In this document: piece by piece, positions 1 through 12,189 of the stretch
How the letters are laid out: each line of letters starts with the position of its first letter
How positions within the stretch are numbered: the stretch's first letter is position 1
Origin: Halichoerus grypus
Taxonomy: Eukaryota > Chordata > Mammalia > Carnivora > Phocidae
Reading direction: 5' to 3'
Assembly (NCBI RefSeq): GCF_964656455.1
Contig: NC_135725.1
Location: forward strand, 51,963,688-52,027,687
Length of the DNA: 64,000 nt
Program-made: the position numbers and the translations under genes
The notes under the pieces: model-generated
What the model was told of the DNA's origin: nothing
The model's database searches: none
What the model saw: only the letters and a program-made list of their open reading frames with translations

Positions 1-179
1 ATGTTTAAAAACAGTGGAAGAAGCCACAAAAATAAAAATCAGTACACTTAGCTACATAAATATTTAAACTGTTAATTTAACAATAAGCAAAATTAAAAGG
101 CAAAGAAAAAACGACAAAAATACTTGAAACAAATATGGCATATAAGAGACTAAAGTATTTTCATAAAAGAAGCTCATTG

Positions 180-700
180 AAATCAATGGAAAAAATCAAA
201 AACATCAGCAGAAAAAGAGGAACAAATAATTCACAGAGGAGGAAATATAAATGGCTAATAGGCTTGTGAAAAAGTTCACTCTCTAAATTAAAGTAAAATC
301 AAGGGGCACCTGGGTGGCTCAGCGTCTGCCTTCGGCTCAGGTCATGATCCCTGGGTCCTGGGATCGAGTCCCACATTAGGCTCCTTGCTCAGCAGGGAGT
401 CTACTTCTCCCTCTCCCTCTGCCTGCAGCTCCCCCTGCTTGTGCTCTCTCTCTCTCTCTCTCTCCCTCCCTCTGTGTCAAATAAATAAAATCTTAAAAAA
501 AATAAAATCAAAATAAGATACTATTTTTCTATATCAAGCTGGCAAAGATGAAAAACCAAGTGGGAATATTCAAGACTACATGGTGGGGGTTGGTGAGATG
601 AGTATGTTTTCATACACTGTAGTTCTTTAGATAGAAACTTAGCAATGTAAATCAAATTGTTAGAAAATTTAAAATGTTGTAAGATTAAAAATTTAGGATA
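180..700 (+). mobile_element. Old L1-type 3' fragment, split by a SINE
   Basis: Wording such as aatataaatggctaatag before the SINE and agctggcaaagatgaaaa after it matches the end of L1 ORF2 in the sense direction as known from old mammalian L1 copies. The borders are uncertain. Confidence 0.5.
303..502 (+). mobile_element. Carnivore tRNA-Lys SINE
   Basis: It has head ggggcacctgggtggctcag, a caggtcatgatccctggg segment, CT-rich stretch and A-rich tail. The target duplication taaaatcaa flanks it (294-302 and 503-511). A short block after ctcag is missing compared with the other copies. Confidence 0.93.
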
Positions 701-1690
701 TGAAAGTGTTCTGTTTTAACCTAGGAAAGAACTATATATGTTGGTTTCTGCAGTTCCTCTTTGTATGTTCTCTGGGGAAAAAATAAAGGATATACATCAA
801 AATGTTAACAAGAGTAAAATAAAGAAAGATTTCATGATAATATATGTTTTGAAGTAATTTACATTCTGACTTTTGTAAAAAGAAGATTAAGTATAATATT
901 TTTGTAGTTTTAGATAGTCCATGATGATAATTTTTATTCTTAAATTGTTACCACCTAAAGGATAAAAATAATACAAAGGGACACACATTTATCAGGACTG
1001 TTGTCTATTTCACATACATAAAATGTTAATGATTGTCAAGGTATTAATTAATGCTGTATGATTACAGAAAAAAGAGATTCTTGGGGCAATCTCTTCCTTG
1101 GACATTTACATTGGGACATTCAGGTGATCTACTGAAGTAAGACCAGAAAAGACAGTGAGAAATATTTCTTTCACAGGATTCAGTTAATTTTTGATGTTTG
1201 GGAATAAAAGTACTATACACATTGGAACTATGGGTAGTTATTTCAAATTATAGCATTTGTATGCATTAGCTTCCTTAAAATGTATACTTTTCTATAACAA
1301 TAATTTGATTATAAAAATGTTGACAAAAATAATTCATGTTCCTGTTGAAAAATTTGGATATGCAGAAAAACATTTTAGTATATAAATGAATTATATACCC
1401 TTTTAATATACAAATATATTAAATACATTTTAATATATAAACAATATAAAATAACATATAAATAACATATTTACAAAGAGATCAAGAGAGAAAGAAAGGT
1501 TAAGAGACAGACTGAGAAATACAGATTTGATTATTTGGTTTTAAACATCTGTTAATTATTGTCTTAAAGCATAAACCCAGTTTTGCAGGCTTCCTTTTAT
1601 GATGGGAACTGAGAGAGGGAAAAAAGGGGTCTCAACCACAGAATCATTGACCATAAACCAGAAGGGCCATACAAAGTGAAGGAACAGAGC
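701..1690. other. Intron 1, AT-rich stretch without recognised features
   Basis: Very AT-rich sequence with short tata and ataa runs near 1380-1470. No exon-like frame and no repeat that I can name. Confidence 0.5.
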
Positions 1691-1705
1691 TAAGCCAGGT
1701 CTTCG

Positions 1706-1911
1706 TCTTCTTCTTCTTTTTTTTTTTTTTTTTTTAAGATTTTTATTTATTTATTTGAGAAAGGAAGAGAGAGGACCATTGGGGAGAGGGACAGAGAGAG
1801 AGGGAGAATCTCCTCAGCAGGGAGCCTGATGCGGGACTCCATCCCAGGACCCTGAGATCATGATCTGAGCTGAAGACAAGTGCTTAATGGATTGAGCCAC
1901 CCAGGAGCCCT
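1706..1911 (-). mobile_element. Carnivore tRNA-Lys SINE, antisense
   Basis: Poly-T start, ttttatttatttatttgag, and end gccacccaggagccc. The 15-base target duplication taagccaggtcttcg lies at 1691-1705 and 1912-1926. Confidence 0.95.
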
Positions 1912-1926
1912 TAAGCCAGGTCTTCG

Positions 1927-4146
1927 GATGCTGCCGTATTATAATCAACCAAGCCCTGGAACAAATACTTTCCTCTTACCCCTGGACCGCCTCTCATCAT
2001 TTAGACTTAACCCTGAGGATGAAGTGAGAATTCAGGGAAGTGTGAAGGATGAAGGTAAATATCAGAAATGGAGTTGGAATGTCATATATACATTATTTGT
2101 TCATAAAGAAGAGGTATTGCTATTAATGAAGAAGAGGGTCATGGCTTGTTTTAGGGTAACGAAAGACTTGAGAATGTCCAAGAACACCTGGTGTCAAAGG
2201 GCATCTTTCAAAATGCTGTGTCCTTCTGGCTCTGTGTCTTTTGCTCTCCACGTCACTACCTCCTTTGTAAACCACAGGGGCCACAGTCAGCAGAGTTGGA
2301 GTAAGGTGAGGATGGTAGCCCCGGTGCCCTCTGCAATCTTGCTCCTTGGCCTCCTTTGTTATTACAGTGGCCCTGTGATGTGGCCAAACCCAAAAGCCAG
2401 TGTGCTCAGCTTTCTGCTGCCCCTTAGCATTTGTATCCAAACTAATTACCAGAGCATGTCTGACCTTTCTACAGATCTCCCATTAGTGGCTCTCATATTT
2501 GGTTTATGGGCTCTGGGGTTGCCAGGAGCACCTGTGTGGCTGGCACAGCTGGCCAAGGCGAGCCGATGCCTGTTGGTCTCGAGCCCTACTTTACCAACTT
2601 CAGTCAGGGTAACTATACTTTTATGTAGTTAACATCATCTTCTATATAATATTTCACTTGGTAAAAGGATGCCTTTGCTTAAACAAAAGCGTGTGGGCGA
2701 ACCGCTGACGTAAGTTACAAGATACGCTCGGGCAAAGACAGCCCTGAGGTGGGCTTAGTAGACACGTATCCCACATGAGGACTTATTGGCTCAGCCAATA
2801 CTGGCTAGAAGTACAGGCTTTGAAACTGAAATATGAAAGCTGATCGGTTTCTTCCATTTACTGGAAACTGGAAACCGGGTCATCACGTCTGTCTGTAAAG
2901 GCTGATAAAGTGTTGATTGAAGGCTTGAGAGACTCTTCTAGGGGTAAAGGGAATGTATTTTAAGCCATGAACTTGATAACACTGATTTTTGTTAGTGTTA
3001 GGGGAAAGCTTGTTTGCAAAAAAGCAGAGTTTTGGGTGGATGAACTGTTACTGTATTGACAATCATATTTCATATACTTGAATTAGGAGTTAACATCATC
3101 TCATTTACTCCATGAGATCTACTGCCAACAGACCTGAAGTTGAATAGGTCCTTGGGAAATCTATTGAATATGTACAGGTATTCCCTTTTAAATTGACATT
3201 TGAGTGTTGATCCTTTCACACATTAAAATTTGGAAATAAGTCACACAGGCCTCAGCGGTCAAGTTTTAATTTCAAGCACACACAATAGAGACAAATTGTT
3301 ATCTTCCTTTGAATACATTTTACATCATACAATCTAAGAACTAAAGTCAATTTGCTCTAGTTTTTAACTCCTTTAGGAACCACGCTTAGGAGTATCAGAA
3401 ATTCTGTTTGAAATCTAGGGCTCTGGCTGATGAGTCATATTTTAAAATTCGGAATCCAGGGATTTTGAACTTACATTCCTAAAGCAGATGGTAAGTCTTG
3501 TTTTCCAGTGGTGACCTTAGACTATAAATGTGTGTCATTCTTAGATAGAGTCAGATTTTGTCATTAAAGAAACCACAGATTAAAACTTCATGGCCCCTAC
3601 TAGAAGTTAAGTCCATTTGAAGATCTGACCCATTAAGAGAATGGAGGCTTGAGCAACACAGCCCCGAAAGCCAGGATGTAGAAGGAATGTAGTTCTGAAT
3701 TTTCAGAAGCTGATAGGCTGAGGGAAGCTCATTTCTTCCCTCTGTTTGTGCTGCTTCTCCGGGCTGTTACTACATGGAAAAAAAAGACACCAAAAGGGTG
3801 TGAAATAAATTTTAAAAAGGATCTTTGTCCTAGTGCACCATTACTGTGCTGGGTGGTATTTGACAGCTCACTCTCTGGACCCTGTTTTCTCTGGCTGTAA
3901 GATAAAAATGCTACTATAAACTTGAGCTTTTCCCTGTGATTGGCTCTGCAGGCAGGATCGCCCCTCAGGAGGGGAGGGTTGTGCCTATTTTACAGGGGAG
4001 TGGGCCCTATTTTCTCTTCATTGGTCTCACAGCTTTAGGGAATCCTGAGTCCCCATCGTCATCATCATCTTCATCACCATCATCGCTGTTTATTGACAAT
4101 TGCATTATTGTCACACACTCTTTAACACATCATTCATAGAATTTAC
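1927..4146. other. Intron 1, repeat-poor segment
   Basis: No gene is recognised. A long open frame (1880-2632) starts inside the SINE and matches no family I know, so I treat it as chance. A CRE-like TGACGTAA is at 2706-2713. From 4055 there is a short cat-rich stretch (catcgtcatcatcatctt). Repeat-poor intronic sequence of this length may hold regulatory elements, but nothing here proves it. Confidence 0.5.
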
Positions 4147-4162
4147 AAAAATTCTTTCATAT

Positions 4163-4361
4163 GGGGGCGCCTGGGTGGCTCAGTCGGTTAAAGCATCTGC
4201 CTTTGGCTCAGGTCATGATCCCAGGGTCCTGGGATCAAGCCCCGCATCGGGCTCCCTGCTCAGCGGGGAGCCTGCTTCTCTCTCTGCCTGCCACTCCCCC
4301 TGCTTGTGCTCTCTCTCTCTGTTTCTGTCTCTCTCTCTGACAAATAAATAAAATCTTTTAA
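4163..4361 (+). mobile_element. Carnivore tRNA-Lys SINE
   Basis: Head gggggcgcctgggtggctca, full body and A-rich end. The target duplication aaaaattctttcatatg lies at 4147-4163 and 4362-4378, overlapping the element by a base at each edge. The copy is close to full consensus, so probably fairly young. Confidence 0.95.
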
Positions 4362-4419
4362 AAAAATTCTTTCATATGATGTAGGTCTATACATTTATCC
4401 ATCCTCAGCAAAATGCTAA

Positions 4420-4590
4420 GAGGTCGGGATCATCCCCTCCATTTTACAGATGACCAAGTGGAGGCACAGAAGGCTCAGTCACTTGTGGACGGTTCTGTGT
4501 TACATGAGTAATACACGGCAGATCTGGGATTCAAACACAGGCTGGCTTGATTCCCTAGCTTCTGACCACGTACTGCATGGCTCTGCTTCT
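4420..4590 (-). repeat. MIR fragment, antisense
   Basis: The segment ccattttacagatgac, then gaggcacagaagg, then gggattcaaacacaggc is the antisense MIR core and its tRNA-like part. Confidence 0.75.
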
Positions 4591-5380
4591 TAGCAAGCCT
4601 TGCCTCCCTGGCTGTTCACTGTGGTGGGATCTATTTTGAGATAGGCATAGCCCTGTGCAGGGCACCTGGAGGCTCAAGTAGACACATCACCACCGTGAGA
4701 GGCATGACTGTAAATCCAAAGCTTGGCGTGCAGAGCACAAGCCATTTGCTTTCCTTCCAATGAATTTATTTAAAAATGTTTATCTTTTTATTGTGTGTAT
4801 AGTACCACCATCCAGAGAGAGCCACTGTTAACATTTTCCAGATAAGATTGAATTTTAAATCCCTCCCTGTGGAATTCACATGCCTCCTACCAGGTTTCCC
4901 CTGTGAATTCCCAGGGCACTTACATTCTCATGGTTCCCTCCTACACGAAGTTTGTCTTCAGTTTTAGTTTAATTTATGCACCCCTCCCTTGCTCCATCCT
5001 GCTGCTGTAGTCTCTGTTCAACTTGGTGTCAGGCTAGACATGCAGCTCAGCCTTTTATCTCAATTAAAAATAAGAAAGGCAACAATTTTTCAACACATAG
5101 ACACACAGGTACTGACAGATGCAATCATAAACGAAGAGACACACAGACAGATAATGCATTTGTGAGTATAACACACTTGACAAGTTGAAACAGAGATGGG
5201 GTTTGCCCCATCCCAGAGATGGGCAATGCAACCACATCTACTTCTTGAAGTCCTTCAGCTGCCCATTTTATTGCTTGTACCTTCTCTTTTTTTTTCCTCT
5301 TTCCTTTTGTGCCACCCATTGGGATTATCTTAAATTTATGAATTAATTTAGGAAGAGTTATCTTTCCACTTCAGAACACA
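4591..5380. other. Intron 1, no recognised feature
   Basis: Unremarkable sequence with no exon, RNA gene or clear repeat seen. Confidence 0.4.
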
Positions 5381-6068
5381 GAACATTTCTCCGTGTCTTT
5401 AGAGCTTTTTTATCTTTTGGTAAAATTTCATAGATACTTTCATAAAGGTCCCACACGTTTCATGTTGGGCTATTAATACAACCATGATGAACAACACCAT
5501 TCTTCCTGCTTGCAATCCATAGAGGTACTTACAGAAAATGAATCCTTTAATAAAGTGCTGAAGTGATTTGCTCATATTTGATTTGGGGTTTTTGCTTTTT
5601 CATAAGTGAGATGAGGAGTTAGTCAGCTATTTATTTGAGGTTAGATAACAGGATTATACTACCTTAAAAGAATTGGTAGATTTCTATTTTTTAAAACATG
5701 TTTTTGTATTACATAAACTCATCAGCAAAATCAGTTGGCCCTGTGAATTTTTGATGAGCTAATTCAGGCTTTGTATTTTTGGAGTTTAACTTTAGGAATT
5801 TATATTTCCTAATAAAATCACTGAATATATTTTTTTCAAATCTATTAGTTGAGAATTATATGTGGGATTTTCTCGTGATTTAAAGCATCTTTTCACAGGC
5901 TATTTTACCTTGTGTTTTATTGACAATTTTAGTTTCTAAATAGATTTCAGAGACTTGCTATTGTGAGTTCTATCCACACCATAAACCAGCTCTTGGAATT
6001 CTTATTTTTCTATTTTTAAGTTTATTAATATCTGTATTTAGCTTTATTTTTTCTTTCTCCCTGCCTTT

Positions 6069-6290
6069 AAGATTTTTAAAAATTTTATTAGCTATTTATT
6101 TAGAGAGAAAGAGAGAGAGTGCAAGTAGGGGGAGGGGCAAAGGGAGAGGAGAATCTTAAGCAGGCACCATGCTCAGCAAGGAGCCAGTGTGGGATTGGAT
6201 CCTGAGATCATGGACCTGAGGTCCCTGAGATCATGACCTGAGCTAAAATCAAGAGTCGGACACTCGACCAACTGAGCCACCCAGGAGCCC
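6069..6290 (-). mobile_element. Carnivore tRNA-Lys SINE, antisense
   Basis: Ends in gccacccaggagccc. Target duplication tctccctgccttt at 6056-6068 and 6292-6304. The body has drifted and contains an extra repeat of gagatcatg..., so it is an older copy. Confidence 0.9.
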
Positions 6291-7483
6291 CTCTCCCTGC
6301 CTTTCTTAAGTCTTATTAGTTCTTTTACACATGTTTCCTGAGTAGAGTTCTTGGTTTATTTATATTCATTAGTAAGCAAAGTATTTAAAGCTATGTATTT
6401 GTCTCTGAAAGCAGTTTTGGACTCATTGTGTGGTTTTGAAAGTAAGATGATTATCTTTTATTTTCTAGAAATCTTGTCTTTTTAGTTATGATCTTTTCTG
6501 AGAATTAATTATTTAGAAGACTGCTTTATGATTTTTAAGAGTTGGGTTGTCTTTTCTTGTTCATTGATTGTTAAACTCGATTTATTATGCTGTGTATGGG
6601 ATCATTAGGTTGTGTTTGGGAAACAGTGCATGGGTGGTTTGTCTTTGCTGGACTTCACTGAGTTGAGTGTGTGTGTGTGCGCGTGCAAGCACGTGCAGCA
6701 TGAGTTACAGCAGGGCTACTATTCCACTGTTTTGTACTGGTTCATCTGTACCGATTGTTACAAGAGTGAAATCATTCTGTGCCGTCTGGTAAATGCTGCT
6801 TGCTCCCCCTGAATGCGCCCCGTCCTGCCACCTTGTGCTGCCTGGTCCCTCTACATTTCCCAACCATCCAGCAACTAAAGGGTATTATCTGGCCTATCAG
6901 AGTCTTTCAGAACCTTTTCTGGCACTCAGATCAATGTGCATTTTAATCTGGTTGGCTCAGGTTGTTAAATATTTTGAATATTATCTCTGAGCAGAACCAA
7001 ATTTAAATTGCAACTAGATATGTTTGGTCTAAACAACATACAAACAGTGCAGATAATTTCACGTGCCCTCCCTCTTCCACTGAGCTTGGTCTTTGTTCGA
7101 CTGCTTCCCATGCTCTGGTTGTGAGCCCTGTTTGTGGAGGTACGTGTTTTTTGTGCCACCTGGTTCCTGAATACCAGCCAGCTCCTTTATCTGGTTCTCA
7201 CCCAAAGCTGCAGTGATCTGTTCAGGTGCTGGAAGAAAACCTACATGTTACATTTGTAGATTAATGACACACTTCCACATTATCTTTTATGGATGAGTTA
7301 AAGGATGGTCAAGAGTAGTTTTGTCTATATACAGTTTTACCTTACACACTGATCTTACTAAATGTGTTGCTCCAATGAGTGTACTCAATTTTGGTAAATA
7401 CTGTTTGGATGATTGGGGAAAAAAACAAGCTGAATTCCTTGTTTTAAGATATAGAATTATATATACCTGAACGATACATATAT

Positions 7484-7516
7484 GTGTTTGTGTGTGTTTG
7501 TGTGTGTATATATATA
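7484..7516. repeat. TG/TA microsatellite
   Basis: Imperfect tg repeat interrupted by ttt, running into tatatata. More AT-rich sequence follows. Confidence 0.85.
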
Positions 7517-8629
7517 ATTTATAATGTATAAATATATATAAAAATTTATAATTATTAAATAATTTATAATAATTGTTTGATTTTTAGTCTACTTCATCAG
7601 TCAAAATTTGAGAGAGATGTGATGCTGTCTCCCAAACTACTGTACTTTACTTATATTCTTTTTGCTTTTACCTGTTTTTTCTTTATATATTTGATTCTAT
7701 ATGATTTAGAGCACAACAATTCATAACCACTATGCTTTCATTGTGGACTTTATTTTCCAGCAACATAATATAGACTTAGTTCCATTTCCATTTCATGCTT
7801 TCTATCTTGAATTCCCCTTTGTCTGAAACTAATATTATTATCTTTGGTTTCTTTTTTCTTTATTTTTTATCCTTTTTTCTTGTCATTTCTTGATAAATTC
7901 TTTGCCCATCTCTTTGTTTTTAAGATTCTATGAGTTCAAGTGAGTCTCTTATAAGCATCATCTAGGAAGATTTAATTTTTTCTGAGAGTATTTGTCGATA
8001 GGTGATCGTAAACACTTATCTTTAAATCATAATATGTTTAATCTTAACTTCTGACATCCTGTTTTATGTTTCTGTTTTTTATACTTCCCTGATGTTTCCT
8101 TTTAGGGTTTTTTTTTTCTGTCCTTTGCTTATTTGACTTGTATTTTGTTTACATTTATCTTCTCTAGTCATTTTTTGATACATACATCCTGTTTTTTAAT
8201 TTTATTAGTGGTTACTCTTGAGTTTGTCAAAAACATTCTTTAACCTATACTTCTCTATTTATAATAGTAAATAGTGAAACCATATCTTGAATATCCACAT
8301 ATCAATGAGGAACTCAGCACATTTAAACTTTGTCCCATCCTTCATTCTCCCTTCTCAATCTTTGCTTACTTAATAAGGAATTTGAGATCTAAGTTACACA
8401 TTTTTAATTTTAAGAGGTACTTTTGACACTAAAAATATTTCAATAATAAAAGCAAATACATTTCTCAGTCCAATTTTATTGACCTTTGTGGTTATTAGAT
8501 GCTGATAATAGGCTGATCACTGTAGCTACAATTCTTCATTTTTTTGTCTTGTCTTTAGTGAAAAGTTAAGAGAAGCTACACCAAAGGCACTAGTCAGATA
8601 ACATTTTAAATCTGAGATCCTCAGCTCAA

Positions 8630-8795
8630 GTGTATATTGATAGATGAATGGATAAAGAAGAGGGGGTATATATATATATAAACACAATGGAATATTACTC
8701 AGTCATCAAAAAGAATGAAATCTTGCCATTTGCAATGCCGTGGATGGAGCTAGAGTATATTATGCTAAGCAAAATAAGTCAGAGAAATGGTACTA
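8630..8795 (+). mobile_element. L1 3' fragment, sense
   Basis: The phrases gatagatgaatggataaaga, aatggaatattactcagtca and aagaatgaaatcttgccatt are the well-known end of the L1 ORF2 / 3' UTR region. Confidence 0.85.
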
Positions 8796-9240
8796 TAATT
8801 CTGCAGTATTTGAAGTGAGAAAGAATGAAGGCATGAAAAGGAGTTGAATGTGAGAGACAGAGCTGAGCTAGAATGCTCAGAACACAATGATTGGCTCTAA
8901 ACAGTGAGGGAAAGAGAGTTGTCAACAATAATACGGAGTTTTCAGGCATCTGTGTTAGGAAAGCTGGAGGCTTAAGAGATTGTAAGAGAGGGAAGGTTAA
9001 GGCAAGAGAAGATGCTGAGTTCATCATAGTCCTAGTACATCTGAGATGTCTATCAAGGGGCTCGTAGGCATTTTCATAACCTGTGTTTGTAGCTGGGAAG
9101 AGGTTAGAAATGGAGACCCAGATTTGGAACAAGTGATAACTGAAGCCTTGGGAGTTGGTGAGATCACCGTGAACACGGAAATGGGGTCTTCTGTAGCACT
9201 GGTCAGGCCATAATCTCGGGGCTAAGGCCATAGCCACTTG
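8796..9240. other. Intron 1, possible old interspersed repeat
   Basis: Purine-rich text with gagatgtctatcaaggggct resembles a widespread old mammalian repeat that I cannot name with certainty. An antisense open frame of 152 codons spans it but has no family resemblance, so it is not called as a gene. Confidence 0.25.
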
Positions 9241-9479
9241 CTGAGTTTTGGCAAGGAGGGTGAATGGGAAATGAGATCCAAGGGAAATCTGCTATTTTAG
9301 ATGCACGGTGTTACACATAGAGTACTCCCGTACCTCTGCTGGGATGACTCAGTACTAAGGCATATGGCTACTGAAACAGTGCACACGGAGAACCTCCTGT
9401 GCCAAGCTCTCCATCAGGGAAAAGCCAGAGATAAAATTTTAACTCTGTTGCGGATGTTTTACATTTAAGATCCCATGTA

Positions 9480-9655
9480 GTCATCACGGGTTGCTTGGCT
9501 CATCTAAATCACTTTCGTCACCAGTGGTATAGGGAGATATAAATGACAGATACAGTTGTTGAGAGAATTATGTAAAACAATGCACTTAGAGTTCTGAATG
9601 ATAGTAGGTACTTGATAAGTGGTAGCTATTGTGTTACTAGCAATTTTAGTAATTG
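9480..9655 (+). repeat. MIR-like 3' part
   Basis: The end gtaaaacaatgcacttag, then atagtaggtacttgataagt matches the 3' half of MIR in sense. Weak match. Confidence 0.45.
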
Positions 9656-9719
9656 TTCCTGTGTAATTGATACAATGCTATTGAAACACCAAACTAGCAA
9701 ATACTTGATAATACTGATT

Positions 9720-9890
9720 TGCAAATGGGGCTGCTTAAACAAATGGCTCTAGGGAGGTGCCCAAGGGACTGCTTCAAGGTTGGGGGAGTAGGGACAATGC
9801 TGGGCTCTGATTTCCCTGCCAAGGCACAGGAAGCACAGTTTTATCTGTTTTAGTTATCAGGCATTAGCACAAAACTGTGTTTACATAAAG
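9720..9890. promoter_or_regulatory. Candidate intron 1 endothelial regulatory element (motif cluster)
   Basis: Within 170 bases I see E-box-like caaatg (twice), a FOX-like ttaaacaaa near 9735, an ETS core acaggaag (9826-9833), GATA-type ttatct (9841-9846) and gttatcag (9853-9860), and a FOX site tgtttaca (9878-9885). A FOX, ETS and GATA/E-box mix is what known endothelial enhancers use, and the mouse Tie2 gene is known to have an endothelial enhancer in intron 1. Whether this is that element is inference only; motif clusters also occur by chance. Confidence 0.3.
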
Positions 9891-12059
9891 GACTCAACTG
9901 AAAAATGAGAGTGGTTTGAAATGAGCATAGACCTGAAGGCACGAGGGAAAGGAACCGTTATTGAACCCAGATGGAGCAGTGGCAACATAGGACTGTCCAC
10001 CAGAGCTGTGACTTCTCTGTAGATGGCTCAGCACCGGGGGAGCTGGGAGAACAGACGCCCTGGCTACACACTCCTTCCACCCTCCAGTCTCCTGCTGGGG
10101 CTTCCTACTAGCGGAACCCAATCGAACACGGGGGCCTCCATGGACCCAGCGCTGGGTGGAGGAGGTAGGAGAGTGGCTGGTATGGGGCACACCTTGTCAA
10201 AATAGAACTGAGGAACAGCCTGGCCCTAGCAGGAGAGACTCTCACACTATGACCTTCACATTTGTGCACTAAAGTTGACTTAAAAATGGACCCAGCCTAT
10301 CTATGCCCAGAGTATCTGACTTGAACATTTAATGAGATCGCTTCTCTGGCTTTCCTGGTTTTGGACTGCTTTCCCTCAAGTGACTGCCCAGACAGCCTCT
10401 GTCTCCTTGCTGCCAGAACAATCTAAGTACATCCCACATGGTCTAACTGGGAAGATAAAGGAATCATTCTCCCAAACCATTACAGTGATTAACTGCCCAG
10501 CAGCGTAGGATCTGTAGGATCACAGCCTCTCAAACGGCCATACGTATTAGGTACCACATCCGTGCACCTGCCCTGTGGCACCTGGGAGGCTTCCCAGGGT
10601 ACGCGAGAGCATTAGCCAAGCCTTGTGGGCTAAGCAAGAGTTAGCCGGTTGAAGGTGGACATAAAAGCACTGGAGGAGGGCCTTACAGGCAAGGAGTGTG
10701 GCTCATGCAAAGAGATTCCAAAGATGAGTCCTTAAGAAGAGCTCCGACATGTTTGAAATGATGTCATTGGCACTGGAATAAATGTGGGGCTTGGCAGGGG
10801 CCCCCAGGGATTACACTAACTCGGGCACCCAGGGCTTCTCAGGAACCCTCTCTTAGGAAGACACACAGCCTAGTACCTCTTGAGACATTCAGGCCTGCAG
10901 CATGATAGGGGAAAACCCGACAGAAAGTTTAGTTGGTATTCCACCTGGCAAATGTGTCCGTAATTTGGAAGTACAAAGGATTTTTTTTTAATGGAGGGGA
11001 GGGAATGTGACCAGATATGCTGCTTTGCTTCCAGAAATAGGTGACCTCCTTCACAGAAATAATTCATGTAAGGCCCAGAAGACAACAGATTCCAGAATTG
11101 TCATAAAAGAATTTCTAAACAATACGAGGGCAGAGGGCCCCTGAGCCCTCTTCTACTATGAGTTAAGATCATGACCCCATTGGTGAGCCAGAGGGTTCGA
11201 TGCTTCTAGAAGGCAGAGCTACTGTCCTGTTAAAGAGTAAAGACTAGCAAAGTATAGGAACTATACTTTCAAGAGACGGTGCACAGACTCACTTTTTAAA
11301 GACAATGAAGAAAATGTCAGAGCGGGTGCTATGGCCCAGGGACAAACACAGTGGGCGGCCATTGGGTTAGGTGAGTGGTTTCCCTGAGGCGAAGCAAAGG
11401 CTCATGGAGCGACTGCTTATGTTATCTTCACGTGGCCCCCTGTCCCCCCGACCCCCACGCTGCCCCCATGTCACCAAGCTGGTTGTGAGACTTCTTTCCT
11501 AGAATCACTTGCATGTGCCGAGAATTGGTTTCCTGTTAAGGTCAGTCCTGTAAGAAAGGGGACAAGAATCAAAGTACTTTTGAAGGAAACAAAGGGAATC
11601 TTCATTAGCTCAGGATCGGCCTGTTTCCTGCTCCTGCGGGTTTGAAGTGTGTGGGAGGGTAGGCACACCGCAGGACACAAAGCCCTTAGCAGTTCTTCCT
11701 TCTGTGGGTGCTTGACTTCCAAGATGACTTAAAAAAAAAAAAACAAAAAAACAAAACCCAACCTTCCCCTAAGGCTAACGCAGACCATGATTTGATAGAG
11801 ATCAAGCTGGCTTTGTGCCAGGCTGACAAAATTAGTCCTTGACACAGAAGTCGGTGATTTAGATGTCATTCTCCCATTTTACAGTGGAGTAAAATGAGAC
11901 AAAATTTCAAGACCAAAGCTTTTAGCTGCTCTACCATCCTGTTGATGGTGCCGGCAATTAGTAATTCACAAAAAAGTCACCTGTGTTTAAGATGTATTAC
12001 TTTCAATTACTGTGGAATTCTTCCCATTCATCTTAAACATACTGAGAATACATGCAGTC
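9891..12059. other. Intron 1, repeat-poor segment
   Basis: No exon or named repeat is recognised. Open frames here are short and match nothing. There is a homopolymer A-rich patch at 11730-11757. Confidence 0.4.
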
Positions 12060-12170
12060 TGTCAAACACAGTGCTTGGTGCTGGGAAGTTGAGGACGAAC
12101 AAAGCAGTTCTTTTCTTCAGGGAGCTCACTGTCTAAGGATGGAAACAGACATGTCAGTTATTAATTAGAA
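12060..12170 (+). repeat. Ancient interspersed repeat fragment
   Basis: The phrases acagtgcttggtgctgggaa and gggagctcactgtctaagga belong to the common old family that reads tgtgccaggcactg, then gagcttacagtcta. Related pieces lie near 23035, 24055 and 35630. Confidence 0.5.
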
Positions 12171-12189
12171 CACTGCCATTAGATTATTT

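Larger units (their letters stand above)
5380..8050 (-). mobile_element. Probable very old L1/HAL1-type remnant
   Basis: T-rich sequence whose phrases (for example accagctcttgg, then aaagctatgtatttgtctct) run in the order of antisense L1 ORF2. It is highly diverged, interrupted by a SINE at 6069-6290, and continuity over the whole span is not certain. Confidence 0.4.

Noticed and set aside
1880..2632. 250-codon open frame, the longest in the window
   Set aside because: It starts inside a SINE, has no recognisable family, no splice context and no conserved-looking composition. A chance frame is most likely.
4100..4351. Open frame with a GAWVAQSVKASAFGSGHD-like peptide, also seen near 27628 and 18599
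   Set aside because: The same peptide recurs because it is the translation of SINE copies.
8779..9237. 152-codon antisense open frame
   Set aside because: It lies at the edge of an L1 fragment and in repeat-like text, with no family resemblance.
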